Counted from the first letter of the stretch, positions 52,002 through 60,871 are shown. The stretch: DNA of 64,000 nucleotides from Terrisporobacter vanillatitrophus (GCF_051148895.1 NZ_CP154625.1:1488001-1552000), one strand, 5' to 3'. The notes: generated by a model from the letters alone, not told the origin. A program made the numbers and translations.

Positions 52002-53189
52002 ATGCTTAATGTGAGGGATTTTTCTCAAAAATATGAAGATAAGCTTTTAGAATTTTTTAAGGATTTGCATATGAACCCTGAATTAAGTTTTAAAGAATTT
52101 AGAACTACAAGGAAAATTGAAAATTTATTAAAATCACTTGATATTGAAATTTTAGACATGGGAATGGAAACAGGTGTAGTTGGTTTATTAAGAGGGAAAC
52201 ATAGTGGACCAACCGTTGCTCTAAGAGGAGATATTGATGCACTTCCCATAGTAGAAGAAACTGACTTAGATTATAAATCAAAGATAGATGGCGTAATGCA
52301 TGCTTGTGGTCATGATGTTCATACAACATGTTTAGCTGGTGCAGTCATGATTCTATCAGAGCTAAAAGATCAACTACATGGAAATATAAAATTTATATTT
52401 CAAATTGCTGAAGAAAAAAATGCTGGAGCAAAAATGCTTGTTAAAGCAGGTGTGATGGATGATGTAGATGCAATATTTGGTCTTCACAATCATCCAGACG
52501 TACCAGTAGGAAAAGTAGGTGTAAAACTAGGTGGACTAATGGCAGCTGTTGATACAATCTGGATAGATATTTATGGTAAAGGTGGACACGGAGGTATTCC
52601 TCAAAGAACTATCGACCCTATTGTTGCAACAAGCGCAGTGATTCAAGGGGTACAAAGTATTGTTAGTAGAAATATAAGTCCTATGGATTGTGTAGTGGTC
52701 TCCATTGGAACTATAAATGGTGGAACAGCAAACAATGTAATAAGCGAACATGTTAATATGAGTGGTACTGTAAGAACTTTTGACAAAGAAATAAGAAAAA
52801 ATATACCGGAAATATTAAGCAAAAAAGTAGAAGGTATAGCGAAAGGATATGGCGCAACAGGTAAAGTTACTTATAGATATGATTTGCCTGCAGTAATAAA
52901 TGAAAAAGAGATGTATGACTTAGCGTGTGAAGCAGTAAAGCAAACATATGGACAAGGGGCTATATTTGACCCAGTACCAACAACTGGTGGAGAAGATTTT
53001 TCCATATTTACTGAAAATAAACCAGGATTTTTCTATTGGCTAGGTGTGGGAAATAAGGAAAAAGGATATGTTAATCAATGGCATAACCCAAGATTTGTGG
53101 CAGACACAGACTCTTTGTTAGTAGGATCAAATGTGTTGGCTCAAAGTGCTATTAATTTTATGTTAAAGAATGAAAGCTCCAAAATATGA
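52002..53189 (+). CDS. M20-family amidohydrolase (N-acyl amino acid hydrolase type)
   Basis: The 395-residue metallopeptidase has DLHMNPELSFKEFRTT, LRGDIDALPIVEETDL, GVMHACGHDVHTTCL (zinc His and Asp), IAEEKNAGAKMLV (catalytic Glu), GLHNHPDVPVG and TTGGEDFSIF. Relatives cleave N-acetyl, benzoyl or aminobenzoyl-glutamyl amides. AGGAGG precedes the ATG. Its stop overlaps the next start (ATGA), so the next protein is translationally coupled. Confidence 0.92.
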   Translation: MLNVRDFSQKYEDKLLEFFKDLHMNPELSFKEFRTTRKIENLLKSLDIEILDMGMETGVVGLLRGKHSGPTVALRGDIDALPIVEETDLDYKSKIDGVMHACGHDVHTTCLAGAVMILSELKDQLHGNIKFIFQIAEEKNAGAKMLVKAGVMDDVDAIFGLHNHPDVPVGKVGVKLGGLMAAVDTIWIDIYGKGGHGGIPQRTIDPIVATSAVIQGVQSIVSRNISPMDCVVVSIGTINGGTANNVISEHVNMSGTVRTFDKEIRKNIPEILSKKVEGIAKGYGATGKVTYRYDLPAVINEKEMYDLACEAVKQTYGQGAIFDPVPTTGGEDFSIFTENKPGFFYWLGVGNKEKGYVNQWHNPRFVADTDSLLVGSNVLAQSAINFMLKNESSKI

Positions 53190-53500
53190 TTATTTGTCTA
53201 ATATTAGCTTTATTAAAACCCATTAAAATAATAGGCTCGAATGAAGATTGTAATATATCAGATAAGATTGTTGTTATAGGAATCGCTGTATTTTGTGCGA
53301 AAGTAGGAGTGAACAGTGGTGCAGCAATAGAAAGTGTTATATCAGCAGGTCCAGCACTTATTTTACAAGAACTTGGAAACTTAGGAACTATTTTTTTAGC
53401 ACTACCAATAGCATTATTATTAGGATTTAAAAGAGAATGTGTTGGAATGACACATTCAATAGGACGTGAGCCTAATATTGCATTTATAGCAGATAATTAA
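53186..53500 (+). pseudogene. Truncated DUF3100 membrane protein
   Basis: The 104-residue frame covers the middle of DUF3100: ALLKPIKIIGSNEDC, VVIGIAVFCAKVGVNSGAAI, ISAGPALILQELGNLGTIFL, ALPIALLLGFKRECVGMTHS, IGREPNIAFIAD. Family members are about 270 residues with extra helices on both sides, here absent, and the frame ends shortly after FIAD. Three membrane segments remain. Coupling to the M20 gene suggests it was once a transporter or permease for the same substrate. It may be non-functional. Confidence 0.7.
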
Positions 53501-53549
53501 TTTTTATAAAGTTAAATAAAATTGGGATAAATTTAAGGGGGATTAGTAT

Positions 53550-54806
53550 ATGTTAAAAACTACAAAAATAACAGATCCAGAATTATATTCAATAGTAGAA
53601 AAAGAACTAGAAAGACAAAAATATAATATAGAAATGATAGCATCAGAAAGTTCTGCACCAACAGAAATATTAGAACTTACGGGAAGTGTATTTGTAAATA
53701 AAACAGAAGAAGGTCTTCCAGGTAAGAGATATCAAGCTGGTTCAGAGCATGCAGATGAAGTAGAAAACTTATGTATCAAAAGGGCTAAAGAAGCTTTTGG
53801 TTGTGAATATGTAAATGTTCAAGCTTATTCGGGAGCAACTGCAAACTATACAGTATTTAATGCTGTACTTGATCCAGGAGACAAAATACTTGCCATGAGG
53901 TTAGATCATGGTGGACATTTAACTCATGGTTCACCAGCAAACTTTGTAAGTAAAATATTTAATTATGAACATTATGGTGTAGATTTAGAAAGCGAAACAA
54001 TAAATTATGATGAAGTTGAAGCTAAAGCATTAGCATTTAAGCCTAAAATGATAATAGCAGGAGCTAGTGCTTATCCAAGACTTATAGATTACAAAAGAAT
54101 GAGAGAAATAGCGGATAAAGTAGGAGCATATCTAATGGTAGACATGGCTCATATATCAGGACTTATAGGAGCAGGAGTAATTCCTTCACCTATACCTTAT
54201 GCAGATTTCTGTACATCTTCTTGTTCTAAAACAATTTGTGGTCCTAGAGGTGGGTTTGTAATGTGCAAAGAAAAATATGCAAAAGCATTGAATAGATCAA
54301 CTTTTCCAGGGACACTAGGTTCTATACAAATAAATGGTATAGCTGCAAAAGCAAATATGTTTAAAAGAGTAAGAGAGCAAAAGTTTATAGATACAATGCA
54401 AAGGGTTTTAGACAATGCTAAATGTTTGGCAAAAGAATTAGAAAAAAGAGGATTTAGAATAGTTAGTGGTGGTACTGATAACCATATAGTACTTGTTGAT
54501 TTGAGGGCTAAAAAAATAACTGGGAAACAGTTTGATCAAGCGCTTGAATCAATAGGTATAACAGTTAACAAAAATACTATTCCAGATGACCCAGAAAGCC
54601 CATTTGTTACAAGTGGTGTACGTATAGGACTAACAGTAGTATCAGAGAGAGGCTTTGGTAATGCTGAAATAGCTGAGATAGCTGATATTATGGAAAAGGT
54701 TGCAGAAAATATAGACAATGAAGAAGTTTTAAACGAATGCAGAGTTCAAGCAAGAAGCCTAATTTCAAAATTCCCATTATACCAACAAGGATATTTTGAA
54801 GATTAA
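53550..54806 (+). CDS. Serine hydroxymethyltransferase-like PLP enzyme
   Basis: The 418-residue protein aligns with GlyA: NIEMIASESSAPTEIL, GLPGKRYQAGSEHADEVEN, VNVQAYSGATANYTVFNAVL, RLDHGGHLTHG, VDMAHISGLIGAGVIPSP, and the PLP lysine in SSCSKTICGPRGG. Canonical SHMT has TTTTHKTLRGPRGG at the last site and YPGKRYYGG near the substrate; both differ here. A paralogue with altered substrate (for example alpha-methylserine or a threonine analogue) is likely, working with the neighbouring M20 amidohydrolase. GGGGG precedes the ATG. Confidence 0.85.
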   Translation: MLKTTKITDPELYSIVEKELERQKYNIEMIASESSAPTEILELTGSVFVNKTEEGLPGKRYQAGSEHADEVENLCIKRAKEAFGCEYVNVQAYSGATANYTVFNAVLDPGDKILAMRLDHGGHLTHGSPANFVSKIFNYEHYGVDLESETINYDEVEAKALAFKPKMIIAGASAYPRLIDYKRMREIADKVGAYLMVDMAHISGLIGAGVIPSPIPYADFCTSSCSKTICGPRGGFVMCKEKYAKALNRSTFPGTLGSIQINGIAAKANMFKRVREQKFIDTMQRVLDNAKCLAKELEKRGFRIVSGGTDNHIVLVDLRAKKITGKQFDQALESIGITVNKNTIPDDPESPFVTSGVRIGLTVVSERGFGNAEIAEIADIMEKVAENIDNEEVLNECRVQARSLISKFPLYQQGYFED

Positions 54807-54828
54807 TCTTATATAACAGTAAAAACTC

Positions 54829-54868
54829 AAAAGACTTAGACCATGAAAGAAGAGGTCTAAGTCTTTTA
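54829..54868 (+). terminator. Terminator of the SHMT-like gene
   Basis: AAAAGACTTAGACC and GGTCTAAGTCTTTT form a 14-bp stem around 11 bases, followed by T-rich DNA. Confidence 0.9.
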
Positions 54869-54893
54869 AATTTTGGCTATGTTAGATATACTT

Positions 54894-55098
54894 GTGACAA
54901 ATATTTTCAGGAGGAGCGTATATTAAGCCCTAAAAACGATGTAGTCTTTCAAAAACTATTTAGAGTAAAGCAACATGAGAAAATACTAATAAGTTTCTTA
55001 AACTGGATATTAGAATCATGGGGCAATGACAGAATAAAAAGTCTCATATTTGAGGAAAAAATTTTAGATGCGTCATTGATAGCCAGTGAAAAATTAAG
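54894..55098 (+). pseudogene. Partial duplicate of the Rpn nuclease gene (5' part)
   Basis: About 205 bases are nearly identical to 40138-40345, including the GGAGGAGCGTA ribosome site, but the start codon and next codons (GAATAAATT) are deleted and several substitutions occur. The catalytic region is missing. This is a decayed copy of the gene at 40165. Confidence 0.9.
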
Positions 55099-55175
55099 AT
55101 TATGATCAAGTCTCATATGCATATATTGATACCCAAATGAAACTTGGTGCTTCTCATGTAGAAGGTAATTGGTAA
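55098..55175 (+). pseudogene. C-terminal remnant ending in GNW
   Basis: The frame after the Rpn fragment reads DYDQVSYAYIDTQMKLGASH and VEGNW then stop. The ending resembles KVKGNW at 63250-63267, so both may be tails of the family near 56370. After it, AATAAAGTGTGTACTTTTAT repeats the sequence following the lipoprotein at 28827. Confidence 0.4.
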
Positions 55176-55202
55176 AAATAAAGTGTGTACTTTTATATGC
55201 AA

Positions 55203-55718
55203 TTATTTATTATACAGTTGTTTTTTTAATAACTGCTTATCATGTTCAGATTGAAAACAAGAACAAGGAATAACAGCAACTATATTATTATTAAAACCCA
55301 CAGCCATTAAAACGTCATTGTATTCTATTAACCTAGATATATCAACTAATTTAGTTGTAATACATACATGATTATAATAATATGAAACTTCGTCCTTATT
55401 TATTTTCACAGACTGTATACTTAGTGTATCTGGATTTTTTTTAACAGCTTTTCTCACTAATTTAACTCGTTTTTTATCAAGATGTTTAGTTGTTGAAAAA
55501 AAGAAATACGCAGCAAGCATTATTCCGCCTATCATACTGTAGTTCAAAAAATGACTAAAACTGCGAAATATCAATATAGTAATACCTATTGATACATATA
55601 CTCCAATGGCGATTTTATTTAGTAGTTTCTTAATAAAAACTTTCCCCGCGTCTAGCTCTGTTATAAACTTTAAAACAGTTGAATACTCTTCAACTGTTAG
55701 TTTGAATTCATATTCCAT
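55203..55718 (-). CDS. YcxB-like membrane protein
   Basis: The 171-residue protein has two membrane helices (about 35-55 and 62-78: IAIGVYVSIGITILIF, YSMIGGIMLAAYFFF) and a soluble C-terminal PH-like domain ending IPCSCFQSEHDKQLLKKQL, the typical YcxB ending. AAAGGAG precedes the ATG on the minus strand. Function unknown. Confidence 0.75.
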   Translation of the reverse strand: MEYEFKLTVEEYSTVLKFITELDAGKVFIKKLLNKIAIGVYVSIGITILIFRSFSHFLNYSMIGGIMLAAYFFFSTTKHLDKKRVKLVRKAVKKNPDTLSIQSVKINKDEVSYYYNHVCITTKLVDISRLIEYNDVLMAVGFNNNIVAVIPCSCFQSEHDKQLLKKQLYNK

Positions 55719-55748
55719 AACCTTATCTCCTTTGTTATAGTTTAATGT

Positions 55749-55928
55749 TTATACATATAATAAGAACACAAAAATAATTATAGATAACATACTACCAGTG
55801 TATTGTAAGTGATGCTTTTTTAAAGTTAACATTTTGTTCTGCAATATATTTATAGTTTTTTCTTTTTTAAATCTAAGAGATTTTGCTTGGGTTATTTTTT
55901 GAAGTAATTTATTTACATAAAATTCCAA
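55749..55928 (-). CDS. Possible 59-residue protein with C-terminal membrane anchor
   Basis: A TTG-start frame reads MEFYVNKLLQKITQAKSLRF to MLSIIIFVFLLYV, with a basic helix and a C-terminal hydrophobic anchor. AGGGA lies upstream. It is 30 bp upstream of the YcxB-like gene on the same strand. The weak start keeps confidence low. Confidence 0.3.
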   Translation of the reverse strand: MEFYVNKLLQKITQAKSLRFKKEKTINILQNKMLTLKKHHLQYTGSMLSIIIFVFLLYV

Positions 55929-56369
55929 TTATATTCCCTATTTTATAACAATCAAAGTTGTATTTCAATAGATATAATCCAACAAGTTAAATGTTTTGTA
56001 AATCATAAGTAAATTGTTAATGATGATTTAATTTAATAAACCAGTTATATATGTATATCACAATGTATGGGAGTTTACACGATTGATTAAAGTTTTTTCA
56101 CAGATTTTAAAAATCTAATGGATCAAATAATTTTAAGTATGTATTCAAGAATAAATTTATCATACGTCTATTTATCTTGAGTTTGCATTATTTGAAGAAT
56201 AGTATTAAATTTACTGAGATTAATAAGTTTTATTTTGAATACTTTTATTAAATATTTTTTATTACAATTTTTAAGCAATTATTTTAATGATTAACTTAAG
56301 GTTTACAAAATCATAACTTATACCTATATATAAATAGAAATAATAAAAACAAAATAAAGGAGAAATAAT
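55929..56369. other. 440-bp A+T-rich gap
   Basis: No gene, strong hairpin or repeat is visible. It holds the leader of the 56370 gene, with AAAGGAG just before that ATG. Several weak TATAAT-like sequences occur but none has a convincing -35 partner. Confidence 0.5.
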
Positions 56370-57482
56370 ATGCAAAAAAGATTTACACAAGAAGAGTTAA
56401 CTTTAGAAAAATTACAAGAAGTCAGATTAAAATATGATGATTTATGTAAAAATAAAAATACAGAGACATATCTTTTATCACAAGAAGAAGTACATTTTTC
56501 ATTAGAGGAGGAAGATTTACTTATGTTGGGAGAAGATGGCATTAAAACATTATCAATTCCTGAGACTGAGGAAGAAATCGACATATTAAATACCGAAATA
56601 TCAGAACAATTTGATTTAATGGAAGAGGAGTTTTCTAATATGGGAATTTATCCTAAGAAAGTGAAACTTTTAAATGATTCTGATGGATCGGTAGAAGAAT
56701 TAAAAGTCATGGATTTTTCAGAGGTTGAGCCTGGTAAGTTACAAGAGGTAATGAACATCATAAAAATAAGCTCTGTTGGTACTTCCACTGGTCACGTTGA
56801 TATTGGTAGTTATCCTACCTCTAATCACTATTACGATGGATTAAAATGTGCTCATAGCCAGTTAGGCTACTTACAATATACAAATGGTGTTTCATACATC
56901 CCAGTTATGAAAAGTGCAAGTTCACCTGATGATAAAGCTTATGTTGTTGCTCGTGTATACTCTGGAGAGTATTTTACTTATCTAAGTTCATCATCAAGTA
57001 ATTCAAAGACTCAAATAAAAATAAAAGATTCTGGCGGGACGTTTACAACTGGTTATATTGAAAATAGATTTAATATACAGCAAGGAATTAGTCAGTCTGG
57101 TTACTTTACAAAAGGAACTCCTGCTGCTCGTGCTAGGTTATGGATTGAAAAAGCATATGGTTGGGTACAAAAGATTGGTGGTAAGAAGCAGCCATTATTT
57201 AAAAATTTTTATTCTACAAATGGTGGTATTCCTATATATGATGGTGATAAGAATCAAATAGGAAAAAGAGCTGGTTATGGATGTTATGTATCAGGAAGAA
57301 TTGGAGCAAAAACTGGAGAATCAATGAAAAACTGGTTACAAATACAATATTATCAAACAAGTACTTCTCAATATCCACAAGGAGACAATACATTCTATTC
57401 AGCTGGAACTAACCACCCTTATTTTGTGTCTACGGGTATTGATTCAAATTCAACAAAACCATTTATACGAGTGATGGCATAA
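56370..57482 (+). CDS. Unrecognised 370-residue protein with acidic leader region
   Basis: Residues 1-110 are acidic helix (EEEDLLMLGEDGIKTLS, ETEEEIDILNTEISEQFDLM). From about 125 the protein becomes a beta-rich, Gly/Ser/Tyr-rich domain (GHVDIGSYPTSNHYYDGL, YIPVMKSASSPDDKAYVV, GTPAARARLWIEKAYGWVQK, FYSTNGGIPIYDG, GYGCYVSGRIGAKTG, YYQTSTSQYPQGDN). No standard signal peptide is present; the acidic N-terminus could be a propeptide or leader. A remnant of a relative lies at 63074. No family recognised. Confidence 0.7.
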   Translation: MQKRFTQEELTLEKLQEVRLKYDDLCKNKNTETYLLSQEEVHFSLEEEDLLMLGEDGIKTLSIPETEEEIDILNTEISEQFDLMEEEFSNMGIYPKKVKLLNDSDGSVEELKVMDFSEVEPGKLQEVMNIIKISSVGTSTGHVDIGSYPTSNHYYDGLKCAHSQLGYLQYTNGVSYIPVMKSASSPDDKAYVVARVYSGEYFTYLSSSSSNSKTQIKIKDSGGTFTTGYIENRFNIQQGISQSGYFTKGTPAARARLWIEKAYGWVQKIGGKKQPLFKNFYSTNGGIPIYDGDKNQIGKRAGYGCYVSGRIGAKTGESMKNWLQIQYYQTSTSQYPQGDNTFYSAGTNHPYFVSTGIDSNSTKPFIRVMA

Positions 57483-57514
57483 ATAGCTTACACTTAGTTA
57501 AATTAAGTAAATTA

Positions 57515-57558
57515 AAAAAGAGTCATTGTTGAATTTATTCAACAATGACTCTTTTTTA
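57515..57558. terminator. Bidirectional terminator
   Basis: A perfect 21-bp stem (AAAAAAGAGTCATTGTTGAA..., TT loop) with T-runs on both strands separates the converging 56370 gene and the lipoprotein at 57563. Confidence 0.92.
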
Positions 57559-57562
57559 TTGA

Positions 57563-58255
57563 TTAGTTAAATTCTATTTTATTATATACATTCTTTATAT
57601 TAGTATCAGAATAATCTCTAGATTCTAAACGTATATCGTTTTCTTCATTTATTCTACTTCTTTTTTCTGATTTACTTAAATTATCATTTTTTACATTAAT
57701 CATATCAGAAATAGAACCTTCTTCTTTAGATAGAGCTAATGTTATATAAAAATAAGTAGTAATAGCTTGTTTTGATTCTCCTTCTATATAGCGACTATGA
57801 ATAAAATCCCTATATTTCATAATCAACTTGTAGAAATCAGCTTGAGTGACATCCTTTGTTAAAATGTCATCAGCAAAATTATCATACTCTTTTTTAACAA
57901 ATTCATAATAGGAGCTTAAAAACCTAATCTTTTTCATATCATTTTCAAATTTATCTTCACTAAGTTGTGATATATCTGGAAATGTTTCTTGCGGAGTAGT
58001 ATTTACTGTGATTCTATCGTGAATAGTATCATTACTATAAGTGACATAATTACTTTTACCATCTATATCAGATCCTTTTCCAAGATTATTCACTGCAATA
58101 GACTGCAATTCTTTAAAAGTTATATTTTGTTCTGCTGAACCTTCAATAGGTAAGTTGTTTGTATTTTCTGTTTGTTCATTCATATTTTTAGTGTTACTAC
58201 AGCCCATGGATAGAAATGATATAATAAATATAATCATCATAACTTTTCTGATCAT
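57563..58255 (-). CDS. Lipoprotein
   Basis: The 230-residue protein has a signal and lipobox LSMGC (Cys19), then a Thr/Asn-rich linker and a helical domain (DISQLSEDKFENDMKKIRFL, FVKKEYDNFADDIL, KLIMKYRDFIHSRY). GAGGGGA precedes the ATG. It shares the lipoprotein type and size with the next gene upstream (58388) but little sequence. Function unknown. Confidence 0.85.
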   Translation of the reverse strand: MIRKVMMIIFIISFLSMGCSNTKNMNEQTENTNNLPIEGSAEQNITFKELQSIAVNNLGKGSDIDGKSNYVTYSNDTIHDRITVNTTPQETFPDISQLSEDKFENDMKKIRFLSSYYEFVKKEYDNFADDILTKDVTQADFYKLIMKYRDFIHSRYIEGESKQAITTYFYITLALSKEEGSISDMINVKNDNLSKSEKRSRINEENDIRLESRDYSDTNIKNVYNKIEFN

Positions 58256-58387
58256 TAAAAATAAATCCTCCCCTCTTTTGAATATTCCATATATTTACAA
58301 TTGGAGTATATCATAAAATATATTTACTCCAAGAATATATACTTTATTTCATCAATAATAATTATGTTTTGTCCATTTTAATATTAT

Positions 58388-59014
58388 TTAATATTCAATC
58401 TTATTGCCGTTAGAATCATACATTTCAGTAATTGTATAAACAGATTTGTTAATTTTTTCTTTATTATCTTTTATCAATCTTTCTAGAGTTTCTTTGTCAT
58501 TCTCAGAGTCTTTTAACTTTATAGTATTCTCTATAAAATCATTCATAGCAATAATTACCTTATGTGGATGGTTACCTTCAGAAGGAACTGTGTTTATAAG
58601 ATAATATGTTAAATAATAATTTTTTTCTAAATCATTTTCAAATTTGTTATTTTTATACTCTGATTCTAAATATTGTAATGTTTGATCTTTTAAATTTTTA
58701 TTTGTATTAACAGATAAATCATCTAAAACAACAAGTTTATTTATTAACTCTATCTTATCTGATGAATTCTGACTTTCTGAAGAAATGTTTTTTGCATTTT
58801 GTGCATACTTAAGAATTTGATCTAAGGATGTTATATTTAATTCTTGAATTTGCTCTTTATTTTTTATTTTATCTAAATTTTGACTATAGGCGTTATTAAC
58901 ATCATCAGCACTACTTAACTTAGTCAAATCAATTTCAGAAACAAAAGAACTACATCCAACTAAAGTTAATAATAAGAAGAAACAAGCAATGTTAATGAAA
59001 CTTTTTTTTATCAA
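58388..59014 (-). CDS. Lipoprotein, near-identical duplicate of 63338
   Basis: The 208-residue protein has lipobox LVGC (Cys21) and a mostly helical body (IQELNITSLDQILKYAQNAK, KIELINKLVVLDDLSVN, KVIIAMNDFIENTIK). It differs from the copy at 63338 at under ten residues. AGGAGG precedes the ATG, and identity continues into the upstream leader, so the duplication is recent. The leader here contains an unusual start-stop codon pair and hairpin at 59103-59157. Confidence 0.87.
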   Translation of the reverse strand: MIKKSFINIACFFLLLTLVGCSSFVSEIDLTKLSSADDVNNAYSQNLDKIKNKEQIQELNITSLDQILKYAQNAKNISSESQNSSDKIELINKLVVLDDLSVNTNKNLKDQTLQYLESEYKNNKFENDLEKNYYLTYYLINTVPSEGNHPHKVIIAMNDFIENTIKLKDSENDKETLERLIKDNKEKINKSVYTITEMYDSNGNKIEY

Positions 59015-59502
59015 TTAAGCTACCTCCTATCTAATATATATCTAATAAATCGATTCTTACATATATATAAGTTCAAGTTATCTATTCTTCCCTAATTGTG
59101 AACATCTAGAATTGACTACTAACTATTCTAGGTGCTACATATTTAATCCCCCTCCTTAATAATTTATTTATAGAAAGAATCATATTATAAAAATTGATGA
59201 ACCCTATTATTAATGATATCATTAATAACTTTATTTTAACATGTAAATATATTTATCTAATATATAAAATTATTGAGGCTTTAGATTTACAGTAATGAAA
59301 GTATGAGATAACATTAAGTCAAGAAAAGAAAAAATATATAATAAATATATATTTTTTTTATTTTGAATAACATATAAATTTCAACTATTACAGAATTAAG
59401 ATGAATATTGTTTTAATTTATTAATTATTTAATTAAAACTTTTTTTATTAAATTGCTGTCTAATAAATAAAACAGTAAGAATTTATAAAAAGGGAGGAAT
59501 AT
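59015..59502. other. Leader/intergenic region with start-stop mini-ORF, hairpin and palindrome
   Basis: On the minus strand AAGGAGGGGG is followed seven bases later by ATG then TAG (59135-59140), and immediately by a hairpin CACCTAGAAT/ATTCTAGATG (59103-59134). At 59207-59228 lies a perfect 22-bp palindrome with core TAATGATATCATTA. The rest is A+T-rich and empty. Confidence 0.6.
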
Positions 59503-59931
59503 ATGAAAATAAATAAAACGTTTATAATAGTTATATGTTTAGTATCAATATTAAGTATCGGGTGTAGCAAGAATTAAAAAATAATTAAAGAAGATGAGCA
59601 AGATACTGGAAAGATAACTATGCAGGATAGTTTATCTGAAGTAAAGGATAAACTAATAAAGGCATCTGTTTATGACAAAATGGATAAAGCTACGAGAAAC
59701 ATGGAAGAGTCTCTAGAATATGTGAAAAGTATTTTACCACAAGGAATTAAAGAGACTAATAAAGAGTATAAAAAAGATAAAGGAATAACCGAAGTTACAT
59801 ATGAAGTAGATGATTTTAAGTTTACTGTTTGGTATATACATCCTCAAGGTAAAGGTGAAAGTAGTGATGAGGAATATGATTTAGAAAAAACTTCAGGAAT
59901 ATATTTTCCGGCTATAAATTGGCATAGTTAA
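59503..59931 (+). pseudogene. Lipoprotein gene with early stop, paralogue of 28390
   Basis: ATG 59503 after GGGAGGA gives MKINKTFIIVICLVSILSIG then CSKN and TAA (59575). The frame continues IIKEDEQDTGKITMQDSLSE and RNMEESLEYVKSILPQGIKE, TEVTYEVDDFKFTVWYIHPQ, EYDLEKTSGI to 59931. The whole aligns with the lipoprotein at 28390. One TAA right after the lipobox abolishes the mature domain. Confidence 0.85.
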
Positions 59932-60196
59932 TAAAATAGTATAAAACAATTTGTGTTTGAAATTTCCAAAAATGTACATTATGTTAAAATTAATATTATA
60001 TTTAACTGACGCTGAGATTATTATCCTTATGAATGGGGAAGATTTATCTGAACACAAGAGGCTATTTCATAAGATTTTAGGTGTTTAATACTATATATAA
60101 TGCTTATTATATGGTTAAGTTAGGAAAGAAAAATTTAATAATGGGTTGTTATATTAAATTATATATGTTATAGTTAATACACAAATCAAATAATAT

Positions 60197-60272
60197 CGCG
60201 GAGTGGAGCAGTTGGCAGCTCGTTGGGCTCATAACCCAAAGGTCACAGGTTCGAGTCCTGTCTCCGCAACCA
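60197..60272 (+). tRNA. Initiator tRNA-fMet (CAT anticodon)
   Basis: Acceptor arms CGCGGAG and CTCCGCA with an unpaired C1-A72, D arm with GGAGCAGTTGGCAGCTC, anticodon arm TTGGGCTCATAACCCAA with CAT at 60230-60232 and three G-C pairs, T arm ACAGGTTCGAGTCCTGT, and encoded CCA. The C1-A72 mismatch and GGG/CCC anticodon stem identify an initiator tRNA. Confidence 0.97.
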
Positions 60273-60289
60273 ATTAATACTATGAATAT

Positions 60290-60324
60290 AAAACTCTTAT
60301 ATCACTTGATATAAGAGTTTTTTT
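60290..60324 (+). terminator. Terminator of the tRNA gene
   Basis: AAAACTCTTATATCA and TGATATAAGAGTTTT pair around CT, followed by TTTT. Confidence 0.9.
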
Positions 60325-60368
60325 AAAATATAACAAAAATATTTTTTGAATAAAAAGAGGAAATAAAT

Positions 60369-60560
60369 ATGAATGGACAAAATAGAGATAATATAAAAAT
60401 AGGAAGTAAAGTATTAGTAGTTCAAAAACAAGACCAAAGAACTGGAAAATTAACAGAGGGTGTGGTATCTAAAATACTTACAAATTCTAAAACTCATCCC
60501 CATGGAATCAAGGTTATGCTTGAAAGTGGCATAGTTGGTAGAGTTCAAGAAATTTTATAA
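60369..60560 (+). CDS. ywbE: YwbE-family protein
   Basis: The 63-residue protein is typical YwbE (DUF2196): RDNIKIGSKVLVVQKQDQRT, GKLTEGVVSKILTNSKTHPH, GIKVMLESGIVGRVQEI. This forms a small KOW/SH3-like barrel that may bind RNA or DNA; no defined role. AAGAGGAA precedes the ATG. Confidence 0.92.
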   Translation: MNGQNRDNIKIGSKVLVVQKQDQRTGKLTEGVVSKILTNSKTHPHGIKVMLESGIVGRVQEIL

Positions 60561-60580
60561 ATATATTTTAAGGAGATTTT

Positions 60581-60835
60581 ATGATAAAAAGAGAATTTGA
60601 AATAAATGACATAGCCTATCTTGCAAAAAATAGAAGGATAAAGGCACATATAGATGGAAGTGAAACTAACACAAAGAATATTTCTTTAAAAGCAGGAGAT
60701 GCAGTTAGAATACTAGATTATTATGAAATAGAAAAGTATGGATATTCATATGAAGCAGAGTTAAAAAAAGATGGAACAACATATGTAATAAGAAAGCATT
60801 TAAGTCAATCAGACTTAAGGCCTAAAAAAGTTTAA
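60581..60835 (+). CDS. Small SH3-like hypothetical protein
   Basis: The 84-residue protein is basic and beta-rich (LKAGDAVRILDYYEIEKYG, YSYEAELKKDGTTYVIRKHL). It could be a small barrel like YwbE. It follows ywbE by 20 bp with AAGGAG, so the two are probably one operon. Family not recognised. Confidence 0.7.
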   Translation: MIKREFEINDIAYLAKNRRIKAHIDGSETNTKNISLKAGDAVRILDYYEIEKYGYSYEAELKKDGTTYVIRKHLSQSDLRPKKV

Positions 60836-60871
60836 ATCTGAGTAAATTTATAAATTTAATATATTGTTAAG

